From contig JBCNJP010000006.1 in assembly GCA_039602395.1 (NCBI GenBank), forward strand, positions 16,976,952-17,040,951: DNA of 64,000 nucleotides. The letters are read 5' to 3'. Origin of the DNA: Deinandra increscens subsp. villosa. Taxonomy: Eukaryota; Streptophyta; Magnoliopsida; Asterales; Asteraceae. The notes under the pieces are model-generated. The model saw only the letters and a program-made list of their open reading frames with translations, made no database searches and was not told the DNA's origin. Shown in pieces: positions 55,035 to 64,000 of the stretch. The number at the start of each line of letters is the position of its first letter. The stretch's first letter is position 1. A program made the position numbers and the translations under genes.

Positions 55035-57631
55035 TGTCACACCCCCAAATTAACCACTAACGGAGTTTATGCCGTTAAGGGGTGCGACCAGACCAGGACC
55101 ACAACCATTAGTTACAAATACTAAACGAATCAGAGTTAGTCCAAAGATATATCATAAAAACAATCTCAAGTTACGCAGCGGAACAAAATATCATCTTAGC
55201 ACTAACCACGTCCTTTACAAATCAGTGTATTAAATTCCCAATTTAGTTTAATTAAAATGGAAGTCTTCATGTGCCATGCCAACCCGCTCCGGATACTCCT
55301 TAGCGATCTGCAAAAGTTTAAACCACGCAAGTGTCAACCTAACGGTTGGTGAGTTCACAGTGGGCTTGTCACGCAGTGGCCCGGTCTCATAATCATAAAC
55401 GTATCAACATATACTTTAAGTAATATTTATTTGTGAAAAGCAATGCTCGTGATAACCAAAATAATAGTATCGTGGTTTAGTAAAAGTATTGTCCGTAACC
55501 TACGTTATCGGGTATGTACTAGTTTTGTATAGTTAAAGTGCTCAACCGATATCGCGGATAGCTAATCCGTTGTTCCATGCACTAAGGAAGTTTGTACCAA
55601 AGCTGACCATAAATTATTGTAGTGGCCGTGCCATCAGTTCTGCGGACCTACGTCATCGCGGTTTTGCCTCCCCCGTGTCGTCTCGGGATCACGGTCAGAT
55701 AGGCTGATATTGTACCTCCGTGCACTCCCCGTGCCACGGGGCGGAGTTTGTCAAACTCCAGTAGATCTACCCAACATCCCCTCGCTTTACAATTAATGGT
55801 ACAATTTAGTTGAGGACTTTTAAGTTTTCAAGGCATCCTTAGAAATCATGTGATATCATGTGGTTTAGACTTTAACCTACACTAGCCATATTAAAAAGGT
55901 TTACTGGATTCTCATGAATCTCAAAAGTGTTTTCAGTTTCGTTTCAGAAATAGTTGTTTAAGTAATTCTCAAGTGCTTCCCATAAAGCACTTCAAGTTCA
56001 TCAAGTGGGTGCCGAGCACTCCAAGTTTTCACATTCATCAGGGAGGTGCATAGCACTCTCGAGTTTGTCAGCATTGTTTTACTTTTAGTTATTCGGTGTG
56101 ACCCAAACGGGTTCACGGTAATTGGGTTAGTGACACTCACCTTGGGTTGCACTGCTACACTTGCTATATAATCCAAGTTTGCTTAACGAAGACCTATGAA
56201 CACGTTTAGGTCTTAAGTATTAGTTTTGTGTCTAATCTTTACTTAACGTCACTATGGCCCATAACATAGCACGTTGGAACTATGACTCGACATACAGACA
56301 CACGACACCGATGGTTGATCATAGACAAGGGTTCATATACATCAGAAATCAAAGCATGTATCATCATGGCATAATCATGTACGTCATGGCATAACATTCA
56401 AGCAAATTGCACAAGTTTGGATTCTGGTCTCAGTTTCGCTAGCAGTTTCGCTAGTCAGTTTCGCTGTGTGCACGGGCAGCACTTTCGCTAGGCAATACCC
56501 GATGACACAGTTTCGCTAGGCTAGTTTCGCTCGAAACTGTTGGCACAGTTTCGCTAGCCTAGTTTCGCCCGAAACTGGTTTGAACTTTCGTTCAGGGAAT
56601 TTCGCTCGGTAGATTCGCTCGAGCTGGTCTGGTTGGTTTACCCGGCGACACTGCAGTTTCGCTGCATAGTGTCGCTGGTTGAAGATATGCATAATTTCGC
56701 TGGACAGTTTCGCCCAGAGAACATGACAGTTTCGCTGGTCGCGAAAAACATACGGATCAGCCTAAAAATCGACCTAACAGCTTCCATACTTCATGCAATT
56801 CATTGTTTAGCATACATAGGCATTTACCAACATCAAACAACAAGTTTTAACACCTTATTCATGCATATTCATCATCAAATCACCAAAATGCATTTAAAAC
56901 CCTAAAGTGACCTAAATAGCATAAATCTCTATCATGGTTGGATTTCAAACGTAAAGTTGCAAACTTTATGATAGATCTAGCATTCCTAAGCATTTCTACA
57001 GAAGATCTAACGATAACACAGAGATTTAGGCATGCTTTATGAAGAAACACATAGAAAAGCATAAAAATGGTGGTTTTGGGACTCACGGTTGATCTAGGAT
57101 CGATGGATGATCTTCACAACTCGGAATGATAGCTGATTCTTGGTGGTTCTCGGCTGGGATCAGCTGGTCCAGAAGTTTCAGGAGAGTGTGTGTGTTTTTG
57201 TGTAAATGAGGCAAAATGGGAGAACTAGGGTTTATTAAGATTATTTATATCAGAGGCTAGTTTCGCTGGCAGTTTCGCTGGCCAGGCGAAACTGGCTCTG
57301 GTCACGTTTTAATTGATTAGCTTAGCTGGCTACCGGGCGACACTACAGTTTCGCCCGGTAGTTTCGCTGGCTGCACAACTTAGGCAATTTTCACATAATC
57401 AAGGATTTACAATTTGTCATGCTATTCATAATATTAAATCATGCGTTTAAATCACATTGCACATAATGACATTAATAAATGAACACATAGCACATATGGG
57501 CGGGTTCGGTGATCAACCAAAGGTCGTGGACGTATTCGGCCTAGTTATGCATTAGTTACTTAGTTAACACTTGTGACGTAACTAACGGAATTGTCTAACG
57601 GAAGTAAACCTTGAAATTCTCGGATGTCACA
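55035..57631 (-). mobile_element. 5' LTR of F
   Basis: 2,597 bp, the promoter copy. Candidate leader intron 55308-57086 (1,779 bp): donor AACC|GTGAGT, block at 55345-55358, acceptor TTTTGCAG, 37 nt after the block. Confidence 0.95.
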
Positions 57632-57635
57632 CAGC

Positions 57636-58641
57636 ATGTCTTCCTCTGAGCCCATGGAGATATCATCCGATTCTGATGACGACTTGGCGATCATCCCCGA
57701 CCCGTTGGAGCCCATGCCGCCGTCTCCGGAGTATGTACCTGATTCGCCTACATACGAGCCCTCCTCTCCTGTTCCGGTGGCAGCTGTTGACCAGCCTCGT
57801 TCCCCTACGAGTGTCTTAGACTTCGCTGTTTCAGATGACTCAGAATCTGACGAGGAGCCTGACGAGATTTCCCCGTCGATGTAGCCATCACTCCTGCTGA
57901 TCCACCCGCTGATGGAGATTCTCTTGTGGTTACTCTGAGACCTGGACTCCCTTCTTCTCCCGATCGTGTTCCCTCTTTCCGACCTTATCGTAGCACTCCT
58001 GGTGGACCCTTGCGGATGTACACTCCCCGCAAATCTGTTATCCGTCGTCACATTCGCTTTTCTGAGCCTGTTGTTTCTGAGGGAATCTACCCTCAAGCGT
58101 GCTAGACCATGCGATTGCTGTCCTATTCCCCCTGTGTCTGATCCGCTTCCCTTAAAGAAGTGCATGAGGATCCCCGATAGCACCTTCGAGGTGGGTGAGT
58201 CATCTACTGCTGCGCCTCTGTTGAGCCCCCTGCACCCCCTCCGACTCTTCCTGACACTGGCATCCCCCTCCTACTCCGTCTAAGACTCCCCTGGAGACTA
58301 TCTTGTCTTCACTGCTTGCTGTTGTGGCTCGTCGTGATGATGACATCCAGCGCATGCAGTCGATCCTTCAGACTCTTGCGCCCTCCTCCTTGATTGCACC
58401 TCTTGTGACCCGTGTGTCTACCCTCGAGGAGCATCTTGCCTCTTTCAGCCGCTCTCTTGACTCTTTCCATGCACACATGTCTGACGTGTGTGGCATTACT
58501 GCTGATACCCGTATTGCTGTTGAGGAGTTTGCGGCCCGTGTTCCCACTGCCGAGGAGTTTACCCAGACACTTCAATTGCTGTTGACGATCATCACACAGA
58601 TTGCAGACGTTCTGGCTCTGCTTGATCATGCTTCACCATAG
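57636..58641 (+). pseudogene. E first ORF (acidic, before gag), decayed
   Basis: ATG at 57636 is regenerated by the TSD of F. The N-terminus is very acidic and Ser/Pro-rich (MEISSDSDDDLAIIPDP, SPEYVPDSPTYEPSS) and stays open to 57884; the rest is shifted among frames. The last part (58303-58641) has hydrophobic heptads (LEEHLASFSRSLDSF, EEFTQTLQLLLTIITQIADVL), consistent with a coiled coil. I recognise the acidic type from Asteraceae gypsy-related gene models but know no function. It is separate from gag, 285 bp downstream. Element D has an ORF in the same place. Confidence 0.6.
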
Positions 58642-58925
58642 TTTGAGATGTTGTAACTTAGGGGTATCTGTTAACCCCCACTTATTAACGTATGAACGAC
58701 TTGTATTTTGATGTGGAACTGTGTTTCCACAAGACAATATTTGTATCAGTTATGAATCTTGTAAACAAGTAATCTATGTTGATGATGGTTATGTTTCTCT
58801 ACTTATTATGTTGTGATGTTTTGATTATTGTGTATGTTGTGGTTGGATTTATGTATGTCATGTCTATGTGTTGACTTACTTTATCATGTCTCATTCTTTC
58901 TTTTACCATTGTGAAATTAAGAAAC
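58642..58925 (+). other. spacer between first ORF and gag in E
   Basis: AT-rich, non-coding; the gag ATG at 58926 follows AAGAAAC. An internal ribosome entry, reinitiation or splicing would be needed to reach gag. Confidence 0.5.
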
Positions 58926-61900
58926 ATGCCGCCTAGAAGACAACCACGTGTTCGTGTCAACCGGGACACCCCTCCCCCTGTCATGGATGCTGCTGCTATC
59001 GAAGCCCTTGTGACTCAGCGCGTTGTCGATGCCCTAGCTGCCGCGGAAGCAGACCGTTCCACTGCCTCTAACGGCCGAAACCGTTCCCCTAATGGTAAGC
59101 TGAAGACTTCTTTCAGTATTTAACAGACCGCTGGATTACATTTGTGAAGAATTATCCTCAAGTGTTGGAATAACGTTTCAGGTGGTCGCGACTGCACTTA
59201 CAAAGACTTCATGAGTTGTAAGCCCACTAACTTTAAGGGTACTGAAGGTGCGCGGGACTGATCTGATGGTTTGAAAAGACCGAATCTATGTTCCGTATGT
59301 GCACTTGCCCAGATGGGTACAAAGTGAAGTATGCCACCTGCACTTTCAGTGAAGGAGTTCTTTCATGGTGGAATTCGTATGTTGAAACTCTCGGCCCTGA
59401 TCTTTCTTATGCCATGTCATGGGATGACATGAAGGTACTCATGGGAGGCGAGTACTGTCCAAGAGAGGAACTTCAGAGATTGGAAGTAGAGTTTTGGAAC
59501 TTGACTATGATCGGAGCTGACATTGCCGGTTATACCAAGCGCTTTCATGAGCTTGCTCACCTGTGCTCTACCATGGTGACACCGCTCTATAAGAAGATTG
59601 AGAGGTATGTTTGGGGACTCCCCCCCCCCCCGTCATTCAAGGGAACGTTATGTCATCTAACCCTGAAATGCTTCAAGGTGTCGTGCGTCTGGCACACAAC
59701 TTGACCTACCAAGCATCCCGCCAACGCATCCAGTTCGCAAAGAAAACAATTGAAGCTAAACATGGTGCCCTTCCCATTGCCTCAAGTGAAAGCAAGAAAC
59801 CTGACCACAAGCGTAAACGTGGTCATGATTGGAGGAAGAAGAAGCCAATCGAAACTCCTGTTGAGAAAGCCCCTGAAGCCATTAAGGCCTACGTAGCCGT
59901 TGCACCAGCTCAGGACCATAAGAAGGCTGGCTATATGGAAAGCCACCCTCTCTGCAGCAAATGTAACATGCACCACTCCCTCGACTGCAGTAACATCTAC
60001 TGCGGTAACTGCAAGGCTAAAGGCCATATACTCAGGGACTGCCCGAACCGATCCAACAAGGCCCATACTTTAGGAAACTGCTATGAATGTAGAGCAGCAT
60101 GCCATTTTAAGAGTGAATGTCCTAGGTTGAAGAAGACGACACCGGAAGTTGCTCGCGGACGAGCATTTGTGCTGAACGCCTCTGAGGCCCGTCAAGACCC
60201 CCATTCCATGACGGGTACGTTTCTCTTACATAACCGTTATGCATCTGTTTTCTTTGATGACGGTGCAGATAAAAGCATTGTGTCTGATGATTTTAGCTCA
60301 ACACTAAAATCACCCCTACACCTTTAGATACTAAGTATGCTATCGAGTTAGCCAACGGTAAATTAATTGAAGCAACCGAGACCCTTATAGACTGTTCACT
60401 AGATTTATCAGGACATTCTTTTCACATTGACCTCCTACCTGTTTCACTTGGAAGCTTCGACGTTGTTGTCGGAATATATTGGTTATCTGCCAATCGTGCA
60501 GATGATAGTCTGTCATGAGAAGTAAGTCAAGATCCCATTCGAGAATGGTTAGACTCTGACAATTCAAGGAGACCGTTATGGAACTAAACTCAATATGGTG
60601 TCCTACATGAAAGCTCGGAAGTACCTACGTAAAGGATGTCACGCTATTCTAGCTCACGTAGTTGTGAAGAAGCCGAAAGAGAAAAAGATCGAAGATGTGC
60701 CGATAGTAAAGGACTTCACTGATATTTTCCCCGAAGACTTACCTGGTCTGCCCCCGGCTAGAAAAGTGGAGTTCCATATCGACCTTACCCCTGGAGCTGC
60801 ACCTGTAGCTCGAGCCCATTACCGTTTAGCCCCGTCCGAGATGAAAGAGTTGTCAACCCAGTTACAAGAACTTCTTGACAAAGGGTTTATAAGACCAAGC
60901 TTTTCCCTGTGGGGAGCCCCCGTTTCGTTTGTTTAGAAGAAAGATGGATCTTTTCGAATGTGTATAGATTATCGGGAGCTGAATAAGTTAACGGTGAAGA
61001 ACCGTTATCCACTCCCGAGGATCGACGATCTGCTTGACTAACTTCAAGGGTCAAGTTTCTACTCGAAGATCGACCTGCGCTCAGGATACCATCAGTTGAG
61101 AGTTCGCGAAGAAGATGTTGCCAAGACCGCATTTCGAACTCGTTATGGACACTACGAGTTTCTCGTCATGCTATTTGGGTTGACTAACGCACCTGCCGTA
61201 TTTATGGACCTCATGAATCGAGTGTGCAAACCCTACCTGCACAAGTTTGTTATCGTGTTCATAGACGATATTCTGATCTACTCGCGTAGTAAAGAAGAAC
61301 ACGAACAACACTTCAAGCTGATTTTGGAGTTGCTAAGAAAATAAAGACTGTATGCGAAATTCTCCAAATGCGAATTTTGGATTCGCGAGGTACATTTTCT
61401 TGGTCACATGATTAACGACCGCGGTATTCACGTCGATCCCTCGAAGATTGAAGCAATCAAGGATTGGAACCCTCCAATAACCCCTTCTGAAATCCGTCAA
61501 TTCCTTGGTCTCGCTGGCTATTACCGAAGATTTATTGAAAACTTCTCTAAGATAGCCCAGCCTCTGACTGCCTTGACCCAGAAGGACAAGAAGTTTGTTT
61601 GGGATGAAAAAGCTGAAGCCGCTTTCCAGAAGCTGAAACTGATGCTGTGCAATGCACCCATTCTGGCCCTACCCGAAGGAGCAGATAATTTCGTCGTCTA
61701 CTGTGACGCATCTCATCAAGACCTAGGATGCGTGCTAATGCAGCTCAAGAAAGTTATCGCCTATGCCTCACGTCAATTGAAGACCCATGAGAAGAACTAC
61801 ACGACCCATGACTTAGAACTCAGTGCCGTTGTGTTCGCTCTCAAGATATGGAGACACTACTTATATTGGACAAGGTGCACTATCTTTACGGACCATAAGA

Positions 61901-63546
61901 GCCTCCAACATATCCTAAATCAGAAAGAGTTGAACATGAGGCAACGAAGATGGGTAGAGCTACTCAGTGATTACGACTGTGAGATCCGTTATCACCCCGG
62001 AAAGGCTAACGTTGTAGCAGATGCCTTGAGTATGAAATATCGTGTGAAGCCTCTTCGAGTCTGATCACTTGCTTTGACCATTCAAACTGGTCTCCCAGAT
62101 CAGATTCGTGAAGCCCAACTGGAAGCCCTGAAGGAAGAGAACCTCAAAGCCGAAAACCTGCGTGGTATGGACCGCCAATTGGAAACAAAGTCGGATGGAG
62201 CCTTTTATTTCGCAAATAGACTTTGGGTACCCGTGTACGGAGGATAGAAGAAACTGGTCATGGACGAGGCCCACAAGTCTAGATATTCCATTCACCCGGG
62301 AGCTGATAAGATGTATCATGACCTGCGAGAATTGTACTAGTGGCCTAACATGAAGGCTGAAATTGCTACCAACGTTGGGAAGTGTCTAACGTGCGCAAAG
62401 GTTAAAGCCGAATATCAGAATCCGTCAGGTCTGTTAGTACAACCGGTCATTCCCGAGTGGAAGTGGGAGCGTATAGCAATGGATTTCATCATCAAGCTGC
62501 CAAAGAGTCGTAGCGGTAATGATACCATCTGGGTTATCATCGACCGTCTTATGAAGTCTGCTCACTTCCTAGCGATGAAGGAAAGTGACTCAATGGAACT
62601 GCTTACGAAACACTATCTGAATGAGATTTTCTCCCACCATGGAACCCCTATTTCCAACATCTCCAACCGTGACAGCCAGTTCACCTCTAGGTTCTGGAAA
62701 TCTCTTAATGACGCTTTGGGTACTCAACTTGACATGAGTACGGCCTACCATCCTCAGACCGATGGACAAAGCGAAAGGACCATCCAAACCATCGAAGATA
62801 TGTTACGTGCATGCGTAATCGATTTCGGCAAGAACTGGGATGAGCACTTTCCCCTTTGCGAGTTCTACTATAACAGTAGCTACCATACAAGTATTCAAGC
62901 CGCCCCTTTTGAGGCACTCTACGATTGAAAGTGTCGATCCCCCATTTGTTGGTTTGAAGTAGGAGACAGACAGCTAACCGGACCCGAGATTTTCATCGAG
63001 ACTACTGAGAAAGTCTCTCAGATTCAAAGCCGTCTGAAAGCCGCCCGTGATCGTCAGAAGAGTTACGCCGATACCAGACGCAAACCTTTATCGTTCAAAG
63101 TTAGAGACAGAGTCATGCTCAAAGTATCCCCATGGAAAGGCGTGATCCGTTTTGGAAAACGCAGAAAGCTAAGCCCCCGTTACATTGGTCCGTTCGAGAT
63201 TCTTGAGGAAGTCGGACCTGTCGCTTACAGACTTCAGTTGCCACCAGAACTCAGCAGTGTTCACAGTACCTTCCACATTAGCAACCTGAAGAAGTATCTC
63301 GCAGACGAATCACTCATCATTCCCCTAGACGAGATCCAACTTGATGAGACACCGCATTTTGTGGAAGAACCTGTTGAGATCGTGGATCGTGAAGTCAAGA
63401 AGCTGAAACGAAGCCGGATCCCAATCGTCAAAGTTCGTTGGAATTTCCGTCGAGGACCCGAGTTCACTTGGGAGCCCGAGGACGAATTCCGGTCTAAGTA
63501 TCCTCATCTCTTCCCTATCAAAGCTCCAGTAAATGGCCCTGCCTGA
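58926..63546 (+). pseudogene. gag-pol of E (Tekay-like chromovirus), heavily decayed
   Basis: Gag starts MPPRRQPRVRVN. Exon 1 (58926-59094), candidate intron, then the core CTYKDFMSCKPTNFKG, LSWWNSYVETLG, and knuckles CGNCKAKGHILRDC and CYECRAACHFKSEC. Protease reads FFDDGADKS where DSG is expected. RT has VIVFIDDILIYSR; RNase H has VYCDASHQDLG. Integrase has HPGADKMYHDL and CLTCAKVK, with ISNRDSQFTS where the second catalytic Asp (SDRD) is expected, and ERTIQTIEDML. The chromodomain-type end is VKVRWNFRRGPEFTWE, with a stop at 63544. At least eight stops and several frameshifts, one in a C-run at about 59622-59632. It cannot be functional. Confidence 0.92.
59095..59181 (+). other. candidate gag intron in E (87 bp)
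   Basis: AATG|GTAAGC ... AACGTTTCAG|GT with TAAC-type branch sequence. It contains stops in the gag frame. Removal joins exon 1 to the gag core in frame, phase 1, completing a Gly codon, exactly as in F. Confidence 0.65.
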
Positions 63547-63567
63547 ATTTCGGGACGAAATTCTCTT

Positions 63568-63580
63568 AACCGGGGGAGAA
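63568..63580 (+). promoter_or_regulatory. polypurine tract of E
   Basis: AACCGGGGGAGAA directly before TGTGACAACC; preceded by the usual TTTCGGGACGAAATTC. Confidence 0.9.
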
Positions 63581-64000
63581 TGTGACAACCCGTAAGTTTC
63601 CTAAGTCTAAAACCTCGTTTATTTACGCGCTTATCTTTTAATTGTGCCTATAATCTAGATTTGATAACTTAGATAACGTATTATGCCAACCTCTTGTTAG
63701 TCTTGACGTGACCCTACGGTAAAACGATAACCCAACCGCCTTAAAACAATAAATTAATATTGTTGTTATCGATGGAACTTTAATAATAAGAATAAAATAA
63801 AGGTTATATTTTATTTATTTTTTCTGTCACTCTTGTAGCATATTTAATATACGTATCAACTTGTAAAGCCGGACGTTTAATATTTACGTAAGAAACCAAT
63901 GCATAGAAAAATATTAACCATTTTATCTAGAAAACTTAACCGTTTTCGTTAAATAATTATTTACCGAGTCCTAACGACGTTTTTAATAAAAATAAAATAT
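63581..64000 (+). mobile_element. 3' LTR of E (start only)
   Basis: 420 bp aligned with 43426-43845, with about two dozen substitutions and one small indel; it runs off the window. Confidence 0.92.

Larger units (their letters stand above)
47036..57631 (-). mobile_element. complete young gypsy (Tekay-like chromovirus) element F
   Basis: 10,596 bp, minus strand, flanked by perfect TSDs CAGCA (47031-47035, 57632-57636). LTRs are 47036-49632 and 55035-57631, both 2,597 bp. They differ at about three positions by eye (near 47213/55212, 49036/57035, 49097/57096). Primer binding site, gag with an intron-like segment, pol with protease, RT, RNase H, integrase and chromodomain-type end, and a polypurine tract are all present. 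It is inserted at the start codon of the first ORF of E. Confidence 0.95.

Overview
The window is a block of plant nuclear DNA made almost entirely of LTR retrotransposons inserted into one another. I found no host gene I could support. The evidence is Ty1/copia (SIRE/Maximus-like) and Ty3/gypsy chromovirus (Tekay-like) proteins, initiator-Met-tRNA primer binding sites, 5-bp target-site duplications (TSDs), a Mutator-like element, a tRNA-derived SINE and long AT-rich LTRs. Several protein types (the post-pol ORF of the copia elements, the acidic ORF before gag in the gypsy elements) are ones I remember as abundant in Asteraceae gene models. Asteraceae is therefore my best guess, but it is an inference. 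Two 500-N assembly gaps (2356-2855, 28636-29135) hide parts of nested elements.

Left block (1-29443). The 5' LTR of a plus-strand gypsy element D (8510-10796) holds a minus-strand gypsy element R, whose two LTR copies are 1-2355 and 6489-8509. R holds a plus-strand copia element B1, of which the post-pol spacer, env-position ORF and 3' LTR are visible (2856-6488). Downstream of D's first ORF sits copia element C (11787-17273; long gag, pol missing). C is split by a solo LTR S (13032-13620) and by minus-strand copia element A (from 17274). A has its 3' LTR, a nearly intact env-position ORF, a structured spacer, RT-RNaseH, integrase, protease and the end of gag. A is interrupted by B2 (26793-28635), a relative of B1.

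Right block (29444-64000). G is a gypsy element with gag but no pol (5' LTR 29444-33873, 3' LTR from 38836). Its 5' LTR holds a Mutator-like element (30676-31945) and its gag holds a 2.86-kb solo LTR H (35393-38253). G's 3' LTR is interrupted by element I (LTR 40423-40837), which contains a DNA transposon carrying a SINE. I is interrupted by old, decayed gypsy element E (43426 to beyond 64000). E is interrupted at the start codon of its first ORF by very young minus-strand gypsy element F (47036-57631), whose two 2,597-bp LTRs differ at only about three sites.

The most interesting signals concern RNA processing. (1) Five different gypsy LTRs carry a branch-point-like block, (R)RAACTYACCARC, exactly 34-37 nt before a CAG acceptor, with a splice donor upstream, so the LTRs look as if they contain a leader intron. 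(2) E and F each carry an 82-87-bp GT-AG, phase-1 intron at the same place in gag. (3) The env-position ORFs of both copia families begin directly after a splice-acceptor-like sequence. (4) The pol-to-env spacer of A holds three 90-bp-spaced stem-loops whose outer stems differ in sequence but stay complementary. (5) Three unrelated families each carry an array of their own short motif (GGTCCGC, TTYACGATCG, AGTTTCGCT) in non-coding regions.
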